Assembly: GCA_014192625.1 (NCBI GenBank)
Contig: BJHM01000010.1
Coordinates: forward strand, 1 to 64,000
Source: Planctomycetota bacterium
GTDB taxonomy: Bacteria > Planctomycetota > UBA1135 > UBA2386
Length of the DNA stretch: 64,000 bases
Direction of reading: 5' to 3'
The notes beneath the pieces were generated by a model. That model was given only the letters and a program-made list of their open reading frames with translations, did no database searches and was not told the origin of the DNA. Shown piece after piece: positions 1-9,027 of this stretch. Numbering within the stretch: the stretch's first letter is position 1; the number at the start of each line of letters is the position of its first letter. Made by a program: the position numbers and the translations under genes.

Positions 1-228
1 TCGATGCAGTTTATCAGGCTGCGCGTGCCGCCAGAGTTTCAGGCCACTGCGCAAGGCCTCCTCGGTGCCGTCAGCTCGGGCATCTGCAGTGCCTTGTGCA
101 CGCAGATTGCGGGCAAGGCCTACATGGCGATTGGCGGCGGCACGTTCTTCTTGATGTGCGGAGTCGCTTTCGCTGGTCTTGTGCTCACGCTGGTATTGCG
201 TCAGCGCCGCCGCGTTCAGCTCGTCTAA
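1..228 (+). CDS. MFS transporter, C-terminal end (5' truncated by window)
   Basis: The frame is open from the first base and ends at TAA 226-228, leaving about 75 residues. They hold the end of a cytosolic or periplasmic loop (VPPEFQATAQGLLGA) and two hydrophobic helices rich in Gly and Ala, followed by a basic tail RQRRR. The VPPEFxATAQGL loop resembles the last third of sugar/nucleoside-type MFS permeases of the LacY/nucleoside-symporter kind, where a Pro-Glu-x-x-x-x-x-Gln-Gly segment precedes helix 11. The substrate cannot be deduced from this fragment. It converges with the next gene and their stop regions overlap by 4 bp, so the two are transcribed toward each other with almost no spacer. 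Confidence 0.65.
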   Translation, partial: SMQFIRLRVPPEFQATAQGLLGAVSSGICSALCTQIAGKAYMAIGGGTFFLMCGVAFAGLVLTLVLRQRRRVQLV

Positions 229-2057
229 TTTTTGTCGCTGTGCAGCGTGCGCACTGCACAAGCGAGCATAAAGGCCAGGGCGATCAGGAGGCCCAACGCG
301 GCGAATCGCATGCCGAGGGTTGCCACCATTGGTCGGTAGAACATGGCGACTCGGTGCGTGCCTTTGCCGAGCAGGATCACGCGGGCGCCATCATCGGTGC
401 GCAGCAAAGCGTGCGATTGGCCATCAACAAAGGCACACCAGCCGCGGGCAAAGGTCTCGTCGATCAGCAGCGCGCCTTGGCCGTTGCCTAATTCTGCAAC
501 AAACTCTTCGTAGGTGCTGCCATCGGCGACCCGTTGGACGCGCGCGTTTTCATCGGCGAGGCACACGAAGTCGTCGGGTAGTCCGATGACTGCGAGCCGT
601 GGTTTTTTTACTCTCGGCAGCAGGATGGGGAGGCCAAGGGGCGCATAGCTGCGCGTCATGGCAAAGACGATGTGGGCGCGCGGATCAGATCGCCTTGGCG
701 CAGCGGACTCGATGCCCGGCATTGCGGGAGTTTTCAATCCCGTCTGCGCGGAAGGCAAAGCTGCGACAGGTCGCGGCGTGCGCGTTGCTCCTGCTTGTTC
801 TTGTAGCGTGGAGGTCGCGAGCCAGCAAACCGCCGCTGCTGCGAGCACGGTCTTGAAGCCGAGGATGCCAAGCCAGCGCCAGCAGGTAAACAGCAGGGAA
901 AGTGCGAGCAGCACGGTCGCCTCGACATGGAACCTGTGCGTGTCTGCGCCAAGCAGGAACCCGAGTGGTGCAATCGACGCACTGGCGACCAGCAGCCACA
1001 CGGTTGCTGCGCGGCGACGCAACGGCTGATCGAGAAAGTCATCGAGCCCGCTAGCACCGAGGACCACGAGTGCAAGGTGTAGCGGCCACCACAGTGCCTC
1101 CGGTGTTTCCTGCCAGGGTGCTGGGCCAGCGAATGGCGAGGGCACGAGTGGCAGCAACACCGCGATGCCGATGCCAAGTAAGCCAATCGGCAACCAGCGT
1201 TCGGCTGGAGTGTGCCGTTGGTGCCGCATGAGTCCGAGGGCGGTGAAGAACGGTAGCAGCGGTCCGGCGACGCGTTGCAGAGCTCCCAACAGATCGGGTG
1301 GTGGCGGCAGGTCAACCGGCACTCCCGGAGCATCGGCCTGACACAGCCAGATCGGTGCGGTCAAAAGCAGCAGAACCGCAGCGCTGGCAGTGCCGGTGGC
1401 AAACATGCTCATGCGGCGGCTCGGATCGTGCAGCGCGCGGCGCACGAGCCAGAGAACGATGGTTGCTGTGACGCAAGTTGCGGTCACCGTGCCACCGGTG
1501 ATGAACGGCAATGCCAAGGTAGGTGCGAGGCAGGCACCGAGCATGCGATTGCGTTCACTGCGTGCGTAGCGCAAGAACACTTCGATCGGCAATGGTGCCC
1601 ACGCGATGGCTGCGACTTCAGCGAGATGGCCGCTGAGCGAGCCCATGTGTGCGCCGAGGCCGTAGGCGGCGCCAGCAACGAAGGCGGCGTAGCGGCTTCT
1701 ACCTTGCGCGCGCAGGAATCGGAAGCCGAGGGCGCAGGCCAATGCAGAGTGCAGTGCGGCGAGCAATGGCAACCAATACGCATCTTGGCCGCGGCCGAGC
1801 AACCACCACGGCGGGTAGAGCAGTTCTGCGCCACGAGTCCAGAGTGGCGCACCAGATCCCATCGGGTCCCAGAGCAGCGGTTCACCTATGGCAGCGAGGC
1901 CATGCGCCGTAGCCATGCCAGATGCCAGAGTCTGATCGCCTTCGTAGCCATCGCTAAGGCCGGTCATACTGCCAAGGGTGTGCACAAGCATGGCAACGCA
2001 AGCCAGCGCGATGGCTGCGATCACGCCTTCTCGGCGACCAGAGCCATACAGGCTCAC
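225..2057 (-). CDS. YfhO-like polytopic membrane protein
   Basis: 610-residue protein with a GTG start. Roughly residues 10-430 form many hydrophobic helices, then comes a soluble region of about 150 residues and one last helix (about 585-605). The N-terminal loop has the WDPMGSGAPLW / LLYPPWWLL pattern, and the C-terminal region has FARGWCAFVDGQ followed by GKGTHRVAMFYRP. Both resemble YfhO-type and related GT-C membrane proteins, where the C-terminal part carries a Pro-Gly-Trp...Val-Asp-Gly strand pattern. It is shorter than Bacillus YfhO. YfhO-family proteins are linked to glycosylation of cell-surface polymers, so a role in envelope glycan decoration is plausible but inferred. The GT39-like gene at 3287 is a functionally related neighbour on the other strand. 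Confidence 0.55.
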   Translation of the reverse strand: MSLYGSGRREGVIAAIALACVAMLVHTLGSMTGLSDGYEGDQTLASGMATAHGLAAIGEPLLWDPMGSGAPLWTRGAELLYPPWWLLGRGQDAYWLPLLAALHSALACALGFRFLRAQGRSRYAAFVAGAAYGLGAHMGSLSGHLAEVAAIAWAPLPIEVFLRYARSERNRMLGACLAPTLALPFITGGTVTATCVTATIVLWLVRRALHDPSRRMSMFATGTASAAVLLLLTAPIWLCQADAPGVPVDLPPPPDLLGALQRVAGPLLPFFTALGLMRHQRHTPAERWLPIGLLGIGIAVLLPLVPSPFAGPAPWQETPEALWWPLHLALVVLGASGLDDFLDQPLRRRAATVWLLVASASIAPLGFLLGADTHRFHVEATVLLALSLLFTCWRWLGILGFKTVLAAAAVCWLATSTLQEQAGATRTPRPVAALPSAQTGLKTPAMPGIESAAPRRSDPRAHIVFAMTRSYAPLGLPILLPRVKKPRLAVIGLPDDFVCLADENARVQRVADGSTYEEFVAELGNGQGALLIDETFARGWCAFVDGQSHALLRTDDGARVILLGKGTHRVAMFYRPMVATLGMRFAALGLLIALAFMLACAVRTLHSDKN

Positions 2058-2201
2058 GCGGCACGCACCTGCAGATGAATCGTCACAGGATCATTTCGAC
2101 GAGCAGCGCAAGCAGGCTTGAGCAATGCGCGGTGGCGGGCTGAGTGGCAAAGAGCGGTATTGGCGGCGCGTTGGCATTCTCTAAGCTGATGACTTACCGG
2201 T

Positions 2202-3290
2202 ATGGCAAAGCAATCCGAGACTGAAACCATTCATCATTTGCCCGCCACAGTGCTCGGCATTCTTGCTGCGCTAGCAGCAGTGGCCTCGGTGGCATGGGCG
2301 CAAGGACCTGCCGGGCCAACGCCAGCGGAGTGCTTTGCTGCCGATGCGGCGGCCAGCATGCGGGGATACTTTTCGATGGCTGCCAGCTTGCTCGCTGCGT
2401 TGTTGACCGCGATTCTGCTAACCGTGAGGTTGCTGCCGGCGCGGTTCGCGGCTGATGGCTTTGCCTGCCTTGCCAGTGTGGTTTTTGCCAGCGGGCTACC
2501 GCTGCTCTGCGGTTCTTTGTCGTGCTCGCGTGAGGCGTGGACCGGCCCGATCGCGGCAAGTCTGATTGCCTTTGGCAGTGCGCTGCTTTCGAGCGTGGCG
2601 GCACCCCTGGCAAGGGATCGATCCGTTTTGGTGCTCGGCATCGTTGCGGCGTGCGCTAGCTTGCCGACATTGACGGCAGTTCGCTTCGCTCGGTCGCGCA
2701 GTTTTGAGGCCCGTGAACTGGTGGCGCTGGTTGCACAAGCCGCCCCAGATCGACTGTCGGGCGATGGCGTTGCATTGCTGGTGGAGGCAGGTTTGCGCGC
2801 CGAGGTGAGGAGGGCTGTGCCCTTGGCGTTGCGGCCGCCGTTTCGCGCTACTGCCCTGCACGTAATGGTTGCCGAATCGGGCACCATCGCGGCGCAGTGG
2901 CTGCAAAGAATGGAGTGGCCGGTGCTGCGGTTGCAAAACAATGAATGTACAAGGCTGCCAGCAGCGGCGATCAACGCTCGCTTATCCGCCGGCGAACTTG
3001 CGGTGCAGGGTCTTGTTGCGCGGACTGCTGGCCTGGCGCTCGACATTGTGATTCACGGCAAGCTAGCCATGCAGGGGAGCGTGGTGATCCTATTCACGCC
3101 GGTGGGTGAGTTTTTGTTGCCTTGGCAGCCTGCACAACCTGGGGACTTCACCGCCCCTTCAGGCCTCGACCCGCTGCTGCGAGAACGCTTTGTTGCCCTC
3201 GACTCGCTAGCATCGGGATTTCGCATCCGAGCTGTCGTAGTGCCGCCTGATAAAGCCGATCTATATGGCTTCTGTGACCTTCCCCTGTGA
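2202..3290 (+). CDS. Unknown membrane protein coupled to a GT39-like glycosyltransferase
   Basis: 362 residues, ATG start with no obvious Shine-Dalgarno site. The first 165 residues hold about five hydrophobic segments (near 12-34, 53-77, 85-105, 115-133 and 140-160). The remaining 200 residues are a soluble region without a motif I recognise. Its stop overlaps the GTG start of the next gene by 4 bp (GTGA, 3287-3290), so the two are almost certainly translationally coupled. That makes it a likely accessory protein for the neighbouring glycosyltransferase, but nothing in its own sequence shows a function. Confidence 0.6.
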   Translation: MAKQSETETIHHLPATVLGILAALAAVASVAWAQGPAGPTPAECFAADAAASMRGYFSMAASLLAALLTAILLTVRLLPARFAADGFACLASVVFASGLPLLCGSLSCSREAWTGPIAASLIAFGSALLSSVAAPLARDRSVLVLGIVAACASLPTLTAVRFARSRSFEARELVALVAQAAPDRLSGDGVALLVEAGLRAEVRRAVPLALRPPFRATALHVMVAESGTIAAQWLQRMEWPVLRLQNNECTRLPAAAINARLSAGELAVQGLVARTAGLALDIVIHGKLAMQGSVVILFTPVGEFLLPWQPAQPGDFTAPSGLDPLLRERFVALDSLASGFRIRAVVVPPDKADLYGFCDLPL

Positions 3291-4912
3291 ATGCTGTGAA
3301 CGCAGAAGCTAAGATTCCTGACACGGAAATTCGCTCTGCAGGCATGGGTGCGCCCAGTGGCGAATTGACATTTCGTGGCAATTCGTTGCTCGGATTGTTG
3401 CTGATCACTTTGCTCGCGATTGTGCTGCGATTGTGGCAGCTTGGCGATTGGTCGATTTGGGTTGATGAAGCGCATACGTGGCGCGACATCACGTTGCCAC
3501 TGGATTCGTTCCTTGACAGTGAGCGAGCCTGGTATCCGTTATCTTTTTTGGGTCTGCGCGCATTGGTCGAGTCGCACGTATTGCCATCGCTCGATGCGTA
3601 CTGGCTGCGTCTGCCGTTTGCGATTTTCGGCATGGCCAGCGTGCCTTTGCTTGCGTGGTATGGCAGATCGCTGGTGGGGCGCCGCGCTGCCTTGACCGCG
3701 GCGTTGTTCTTGGCGGTCAACCCGTGGCACATCTATTTTAGTCAGAATGCGCGTGGTTACGTGCTGGTTGCGTTCTTCGCGATCCTGTCGGCGGGCTGCT
3801 ACTGGCAATCGATACAGCGTGGTCAGGTGTGGTTGCGCGTAATCGCACTCGGTTTGGCGGTCCTAACTGGCGCGTGTCACATCACGGGGCTAGCACTGCT
3901 GCCGATTTTCATCGCCTTCCCCGTGCTCAGTCATTGGCAACGAACGGGGCATCGCGTTTGGATATGGCTAATTGCACTTGGCGGTATCGGGATAGTGCTG
4001 CCGATAATCATTTGGTTCTTCCCGCCATTCCTGAGCTTTCAGCGGGCGAAGTCAGAAGCCTCGATAATGCACTTCGTGCATACCTCTTTATTCTACTTCC
4101 GGCCATCGATGCTGTGCGCAGCACTCGCTGGTGTCTGGCTGATGATTCGCACGCGCATGCAAGGCCGCGGCCTTTTTCTGTTGTGTTGGCTCTTAGTGCC
4201 AATGTTTGCCGTTGGCGTGCTCGGCAGCACCTTCGTCAAAGCCACCGCGCGGTATGCCTTTTGCGCGCTGCCAGCGCTCATGTTGCTGGCGGCAAGTGCC
4301 TCAGTGCGACTTGGCGAGTCCTTGGTTGCTGGATTGAGCTATCGTTCGGTGCGCTCTCGCATAGTGCCGATGTTGGTGTTGCCCATGATCCTGTTCTTGG
4401 ACATGGCATCGTATGACTACCTATATTTTACTAGCCAACACGGCGACCGCGCGCGCTGGGGTGAATCGGCGGCCTTGATCCAGCAGGCTGCCAAGGGTCA
4501 GCCGTATCTGGTCTACTCGATCAACGAGCCGAGCCTTCAGTATTACCTTTGCCCTGATCATTTTCGGGCCCAAAAGCAGGCCCCAAAACCAACTGGCACG
4601 GTGGTGGGCATCCATGACTGGGAACTTGCCCGCGGTTATCCATCCCAACTAAAAAATGCCGATGGTTCGCTGCCGCCGGGAGCTCTCAGTTCAGGTGGTT
4701 GCCGCAGTTATTTTGCGGCGGTCGAGCAGGATGCCGTGCAGCACAAGCGCGCGGCGTTCTTCGTCATCACGCTGCCAGAGATCCATGAGAAGGACCCGAG
4801 TGGGGTGCTGCTCAAGCATTTGCAGGAAGAATGTCGACTGCTGCAGGTCTTGCCGTGCTGGGTCGGGCCGAAGGACGAAACCATCTATATCTTTAGTTTG
4901 TTTCGTCGCTGA
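3287..4912 (+). CDS. GT39/ArnT-like membrane glycosyltransferase (GT-C fold)
   Basis: 541 residues starting at GTG 3287, inside the stop of the upstream gene. After a first helix (about 33-50) comes WSIWVDEAHTWRD, with the acidic pair Asp60-Glu61 at the first external loop, the place of the catalytic or metal-binding Asp-Glu of PMT/ArnT-type transferases. Around 145-160 is NPWHIYFSQNARGY, matching the P-x-H-x-x-x-S-Q-x-x-R-x-Y signature of the family. About ten helices follow and a soluble C-terminal domain starts near residue 390. Enzymes of this kind move a sugar from a polyprenyl-phosphate carrier to an acceptor on the outer face of the cytoplasmic membrane. Donor and acceptor are unknown. 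Confidence 0.8.
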   Translation: MNAVNAEAKIPDTEIRSAGMGAPSGELTFRGNSLLGLLLITLLAIVLRLWQLGDWSIWVDEAHTWRDITLPLDSFLDSERAWYPLSFLGLRALVESHVLPSLDAYWLRLPFAIFGMASVPLLAWYGRSLVGRRAALTAALFLAVNPWHIYFSQNARGYVLVAFFAILSAGCYWQSIQRGQVWLRVIALGLAVLTGACHITGLALLPIFIAFPVLSHWQRTGHRVWIWLIALGGIGIVLPIIIWFFPPFLSFQRAKSEASIMHFVHTSLFYFRPSMLCAALAGVWLMIRTRMQGRGLFLLCWLLVPMFAVGVLGSTFVKATARYAFCALPALMLLAASASVRLGESLVAGLSYRSVRSRIVPMLVLPMILFLDMASYDYLYFTSQHGDRARWGESAALIQQAAKGQPYLVYSINEPSLQYYLCPDHFRAQKQAPKPTGTVVGIHDWELARGYPSQLKNADGSLPPGALSSGGCRSYFAAVEQDAVQHKRAAFFVITLPEIHEKDPSGVLLKHLQEECRLLQVLPCWVGPKDETIYIFSLFRR

Positions 4913-5136
4913 CCACCGGCGCAGCGTTTTGGCACGGGATCGAATCCAGGCTCGGTGAATGGGTGGCAGCGCAGCAACCGGCGCAGCGTGAGCCAGCTGC
5001 CGCGCAAAGCGCCGTGTTCGCGCAGCGCCAAGAGTGCATACTGCGAGCAGCTCGGTGAAAATCGGCAGGTGCGCGGCTTCCAAGGCGATATCAGCCTCCG
5101 GTAGAGCCAAACCGGCAGCATCAAGAGCCACTTCAT
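4885..5136 (-). CDS. yidD: Membrane protein insertion efficiency factor YidD
   Basis: 83 residues, the usual length. It shows the complete family pattern: an N-terminal amphipathic segment (WLYRRLISPWKPRTCRFSP), then SCSQYALLALREHGALRGSW and RCHPFTEPGFDPVP. The conserved Cys residues of CRFSPSCSQY are present. YidD sits at the inner face of the membrane and assists YidC in inserting proteins. The gene follows rnpA by 16 bp, the classic rnpA-yidD order; yidC is not next to it. Its 3' end overlaps the end of the convergent glycosyltransferase gene by 28 bp. Confidence 0.95.
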   Translation of the reverse strand: MKWLLMLPVWLYRRLISPWKPRTCRFSPSCSQYALLALREHGALRGSWLTLRRLLRCHPFTEPGFDPVPKRCAGGQRRNKLKI

Positions 5137-5152
5137 CGGTCGTTCGCGCGGT

Positions 5153-5554
5153 TCACTTGGCGCGCGGCGGCCGCCGCCTCTGCCCCTTGCCGGAAACGAT
5201 TCGCTGGACCAACAAAACCAACTCCGCCTGCAGCGTTGCGAAGTCGAAGTGCTCGGGGCGCTGCCGCGGAATCAGGATCAGATCGAGATCGGGCGGCAGA
5301 GTCGGGCGGGCATGCCGGAAGGCCTCGCGCAGGAGTCGTTTGATTTTGTTGCGGCACACGGCGGCACCGTGTTCTTTGCTGACAGATACACCGAGCCTCG
5401 TGCCCGACGCGTCATTGCGCCGCAGAGCTACGACCGTCATCCATGCTCCGGCGGCACGCATGCCGCGTTGGTAAACGCAGCGGAAATCGCTGTTTGATAG
5501 CAGGCGCGCGGTGCGGGGTAGGCAAAGGCCGGGCGACTTTGTTGGCGCCATCAC
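5153..5554 (-). CDS. rnpA: Ribonuclease P protein component
   Basis: 133 residues. The family signature RNKIKRLLREAFR lies at about 68-80, preceded by LGVSVSKEHG (54-63). These form the RNA-binding helix and the central strand of the RnpA fold. The protein binds the RNase P RNA and helps process the 5' ends of pre-tRNAs. Its ATG overlaps the stop of the upstream TPR lipoprotein gene by 4 bp (5551-5554), and yidD follows after 16 bp. The usual upstream partner rpmH (ribosomal protein L34) is absent here. A basic tail (GKGQRRRPPRAK) ends the protein. Confidence 0.95.
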   Translation of the reverse strand: MMAPTKSPGLCLPRTARLLSNSDFRCVYQRGMRAAGAWMTVVALRRNDASGTRLGVSVSKEHGAAVCRNKIKRLLREAFRHARPTLPPDLDLILIPRQRPEHFDFATLQAELVLLVQRIVSGKGQRRRPPRAK

Positions 5555-6495
5555 TGCTTCAGCGCTGCAGCTGCTTCGATGACGTTGGGATTGTCAGGCG
5601 GCAGATTGGTGGTGGCGAGGAACTGGCGCAAGTCATTCATGGCTTCGTCGATTCGACCTAGCAGCTTTAGCACCCGGGCGCGGTTGTAGTGGTCTTTGCT
5701 GCGCGTCGAGTCGAGTCGCAGCACTGCGTCCAGTTGCAGAAGCGCTCCGTCGTAGTCTTTTTTGTCGAACAAAAGAGTGCCGAGAAAGGTGCGTACCTCG
5801 ATCTCCTCATCGCGCAACTGTTGCAGGTTGCGTTTTTGCTTAGTCTCTTCCTCGAAGATGGTCGTGCGGTCGATCTCTTTCTCGAGCGACTGCTGATCGC
5901 CCTCGGCGATTTTGAGATAGGCCTCACCATTGCGGAACACCTGATCCCGGTCTCCCAAGGACGCGGAAATCTGCATCAGGTGGTAGTGGCAGAGCAATTG
6001 CATTTCGCCTCGCTCCAATAGCACTTCGAGCATTTCTGCCGCGGCGCGGTATTCGACCACGGCCAACAGTTCGCTCTGCTCTGCAAGTTCGGGCTTGCCT
6101 GCGCTTTTATACTGAGCCGCTTCGCCCGTCAGGCGCAGGCCTTGTTTTTGCCTGGCTAGGGAATAGACGAACAACACGTGGCGTTCGTGTCGATTGGGGC
6201 TCCGTGTTGCGTAGACCGTGGCAAACTCCGTGCGGCTTCTGTCGAGCAACTGGTGCTCAGAGCCGCTGGCAGGCTCGCTCATTCGCAACAGAACTGCCGC
6301 ATAAAGCGACCGGAGCCCGTAGTTCTCATTGTCGATCGCAAGACCGCGTTCGCAGACGCCCAGTGCTTTTTCTAGTCTGCTATCGCGGTAATACGTCCGC
6401 GCACTTTCCTGGCACATCGAAAGGTCCTGCTGCTGATCAGTAGACAGACTGTGGCAGGCGCAGAGTGCTAACAACATTAAGGACAGGCAACGCAT
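5551..6495 (-). CDS. TPR-containing lipoprotein
   Basis: 314 residues from ATG 6495. I chose this start because it gives a lipoprotein signal (MRCLSLMLLALCAC followed by HSLSTDQQQD); the frame stays open upstream to about 6774, but that extension reads as non-secretory junk. The mature part is helical. Two or three TPR-like pairs are visible, the clearest being EVRTFLGTLLFDKKDYDGAL / LDAVLRLDSTRSKDHYNRA / RVLKLLGRIDEAMNDLRQFL near the C-terminus, and an earlier one around YYRDSRLEKALGVCERGLAI. TPRs usually mediate protein-protein contacts. The gene is coupled to rnpA by a 4-bp overlap, which is odd for a lipoprotein. Confidence 0.7.
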   Translation of the reverse strand: MRCLSLMLLALCACHSLSTDQQQDLSMCQESARTYYRDSRLEKALGVCERGLAIDNENYGLRSLYAAVLLRMSEPASGSEHQLLDRSRTEFATVYATRSPNRHERHVLFVYSLARQKQGLRLTGEAAQYKSAGKPELAEQSELLAVVEYRAAAEMLEVLLERGEMQLLCHYHLMQISASLGDRDQVFRNGEAYLKIAEGDQQSLEKEIDRTTIFEEETKQKRNLQQLRDEEIEVRTFLGTLLFDKKDYDGALLQLDAVLRLDSTRSKDHYNRARVLKLLGRIDEAMNDLRQFLATTNLPPDNPNVIEAAAALKQ

Positions 6496-6764
6496 GCTTT
6501 GAGGTCTTATGGAGAGGCTCGTCAGGGGCGAGACAGAGAATAGGCAAGGCATCTTTGCGAGGAAGAGTGTGGCAGTTGCGGCGGGAGATTTCAGCAGGCC
6601 AAGCAGCCGTTGTGAAACTTGCTTTTGCCGTTGCGCGAGGTTGTGGGTGACGGACGGCGCATTGCACTGGCAGTGGCGACAAAACGGGTTCTTCAGGGAA
6701 TCTGGAGTTTTGTGGGTGGTGGGGGTATTGGAGATGAGGTCCTGTCCCTTTCCAAACATCAGAA

Positions 6765-7484
6765 ATGATCGCAATCGTATTCGGCGCCAACCTCTCCTAC
6801 TACGTGCTGCTGATTATCGGCATGGCCCTCAGCATGCTGGCTGCAGGTTCAGTCAAGAAAACGTTCGCGCGCTACTCGCAGGTGCGCTCCCGCTCTGGCA
6901 AGACCGGCGCACAGGTGGCGGCGGCGATCCTGCAGGCGCATGGCATAAACGATGTGAGGATCGAGCCAGTGAGCGGCACCCTGTCGGATCACTACGATCC
7001 ACGCAGCAAGACGCTGCGCTTGTCGGAGCCCGTTTATCACAGCGATTCAGTGGCTGCGCTCGGCGTTGCCGCGCACGAAGTGGGGCACGCTATTCAGCAC
7101 GCACAGCATTACGCGCCGCTGAAGTTTCGTTCGGCCTGGGTGCCGGTCGCTGGCATCGGCAGCAGCCTCGGTGAGATCACCATCTTCATTGGCCTCGGGC
7201 TCTCCTACTTTGGTGGCAGCATGACGGTCGCCTGGATTGGGCTAATCCTGTTCGCCGCCGTCACGATATTCACCTTCGTTACTTTGCCGGTGGAGTTCGA
7301 TGCGAGCCGCCGCGCGCTGGTGACCTTGGAACAGTCCGGCGTGCTAGTGGGCGATGAAATCGTTGGCGCTCGCAAGGTGCTCAACGCGGCAGCATTGACC
7401 TATGTCGTCGCTGCCGCCGTCTCGCTCATGCAACTGGTCTATTGGGCGATGCAGATTCTTGGCACGCAACGACGCAACGACTGA
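6765..7484 (+). CDS. YugP-family membrane zinc peptidase
   Basis: 239 residues, the normal family length. A first helix (about 8-28) is followed by SGTLSDHYDPRSKTLRLS and VAAHEVGHAIQHA, with the zinc-binding HExxH at residues 104-108. Two or three more helices follow (about 135-155, 160-180 and 210-230), and the segment PVEFDASRRAL between them is a further family hallmark. It is predicted to be an inner-membrane neutral zinc metallopeptidase; the substrates of this family are poorly known. The gene is monocistronic and divergent from the TPR lipoprotein gene. No Shine-Dalgarno site is visible before ATG 6765. Confidence 0.9.
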   Translation: MIAIVFGANLSYYVLLIIGMALSMLAAGSVKKTFARYSQVRSRSGKTGAQVAAAILQAHGINDVRIEPVSGTLSDHYDPRSKTLRLSEPVYHSDSVAALGVAAHEVGHAIQHAQHYAPLKFRSAWVPVAGIGSSLGEITIFIGLGLSYFGGSMTVAWIGLILFAAVTIFTFVTLPVEFDASRRALVTLEQSGVLVGDEIVGARKVLNAAALTYVVAAAVSLMQLVYWAMQILGTQRRND

Positions 7485-7506
7485 TTTGCGTAACGGCAGG
7501 TCGCTT

Positions 7507-7549
7507 GCGGGCGCATCTCGCCAGCAAGCGAATGCTAGCTTGCGCCCGC
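7507..7549. terminator. Possible bidirectional terminator between yugP-like gene and DUF1501 gene
   Basis: Two 9-bp arms, GCGGGCGCA (7507-7515) and TGCGCCCGC (7541-7549), are perfectly complementary. A second, mutually exclusive pair, TCGCTTGC (7501-7508) and GCAAGCGA (7524-7531), overlaps the first arm. The element lies between two convergent genes and has no T-run, so the call is tentative. Confidence 0.3.
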
Positions 7550-7620
7550 TTCGATAGTTGTTGGGCGACAGGCTTTGCGCGGCATCGTCGCACGTGCTCG
7601 CAACCTGAGTTCACAACCTG

Positions 7621-9027
7621 CTAGGCAAGCAGCTGTGTCTGCACCTTGCCAAAAACGTCCGTGAGGCGCATGTCGCGGCCGCCAAATCGGTAGGTGAACT
7701 GCTCGTGGTTGATGCCCAGCAAGTACAGGATCGTCGCGTGCAGATCGTGGATGGAGACTGGGTCTACCACCGCGCGGTATCCGTAGTCATCGGTTTCGCC
7801 GTGCGCAAAGCCAGCCTTCGTGCCACCGCCGGCGAGCCACATTGTAAAGCCGAACGGATTGTGATCGCGGCCATCCTTGCCCTGGGCAAAGGGTGTGCGA
7901 CCAAACTCGCCGCCCCAGACAACGAGTGTTTCGTCGAGCAGACCCCTGCTTGCTAGGTCCGTGAGTAGTGCGGCAATCGGCTGGTCCACCATTCTGCAGT
8001 TGTCTTCTAGTCCACGCCGCAGGTTGTCGTGTTGATCCCAACGATCGTGACCGGTGTCCATGCAGGTCAGTTGCACAAAGCGCACGCCGCGTTCAACCAA
8101 CCTTCGTGCCAACAGGCACTGACGGCCGTAGCTGCGCGTTGGTTCGTAGTCGCTCGCCATGCCGTAGAGGCGCTGCAGCGAGGCGCTTTCGTTGTGCAGG
8201 TTGAATAACTCGGGGACCGCGGTCTGCATGCGGAACGCAAGTTCTTGGTTCTTGATGGCGGCGGCGATCGGGCCGGCCTGATTGGTCGCCGCAAGCGTGT
8301 GGCGATCCAGCTTGTCGAGCAGATCGAGTTTGCGGCGCTGCTGCTGTTGTTCTTTTTCGTGCGGCGTGATGTTGGCGAGCGGTTCGCCGCGCATGCGCAG
8401 CATGGAGGCTTGCGCTTGTGCCGGCAGAAAACCGCTGTGAAAGTTATCGCTGCCGCCGGGCGGGATGAGGCCGCCATTCAGCACGACGTAAGCCGGCAGG
8501 TTTTGGTTTTCGCTGCCTAGCCCATACGCGACCCATGCGCCCATGCTCGGCCGGCCCTGCAAGCCGCTGCCGGTGTGGAGAAAATAGTTTGCGTTGGTGT
8601 GCTCGCTGAATTCCGAAGTCATGGAACGCACAACGCAGAGTCGATCTGCTTTTTCTGCGAGGTGTGGCAGCACGTCACTCACCCAAAGCCCGGACTGGCC
8701 ACGCTGGCGAAACTTCCAGGGTGAACCGAGGGTGTTGCCATTGTTGTTGAACTGGGTGGGCGACTTTGGCATCGCAAACGGCTTGCCGTCGTCCTGCTGC
8801 AGTCGCGGCTTGTAGTCGAAGGTGTCGACCTGGCTCGGACCACCGTCCATGTAGAGAAAGATGACGTTGCGGACCCGCGGTGCGTGATGGCGCACGATTG
8901 CACCGCCGTTCTGCTCTGCATTCCTTGGTTGGAGCAAGTGGGCAAACGGCAGCATCGCAAAACCGTTCCACGCGCGGCGCAGGAACTCACGGCGGCATGG
9001 TTGCACAGGCGCGTTGTGCTGGCTCAT
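7621..9027 (-). CDS. DUF1501 protein with Tat-type signal
   Basis: 468 residues. Residues 11-19 are CRREFLRRA, a twin-arginine signal followed by a weakly hydrophobic stretch (WNGFAMLPFAHLL). The body shows DUF1501 landmarks: FLYMDGGPSQVDTFDYKP near the start and GGEFGRTPFAQGKDGRDHNP near the end, in a sulfatase/alkaline-phosphatase-like fold. These proteins are abundant in planctomycetes and are nearly always paired with a PSD1 protein, as here, where the two genes overlap by 4 bp. The biochemical role of the pair is not established; export and a hydrolase-like fold point to extracytoplasmic polymer processing. Confidence 0.92.
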   Translation of the reverse strand: MSQHNAPVQPCRREFLRRAWNGFAMLPFAHLLQPRNAEQNGGAIVRHHAPRVRNVIFLYMDGGPSQVDTFDYKPRLQQDDGKPFAMPKSPTQFNNNGNTLGSPWKFRQRGQSGLWVSDVLPHLAEKADRLCVVRSMTSEFSEHTNANYFLHTGSGLQGRPSMGAWVAYGLGSENQNLPAYVVLNGGLIPPGGSDNFHSGFLPAQAQASMLRMRGEPLANITPHEKEQQQQRRKLDLLDKLDRHTLAATNQAGPIAAAIKNQELAFRMQTAVPELFNLHNESASLQRLYGMASDYEPTRSYGRQCLLARRLVERGVRFVQLTCMDTGHDRWDQHDNLRRGLEDNCRMVDQPIAALLTDLASRGLLDETLVVWGGEFGRTPFAQGKDGRDHNPFGFTMWLAGGGTKAGFAHGETDDYGYRAVVDPVSIHDLHATILYLLGINHEQFTYRFGGRDMRLTDVFGKVQTQLLA

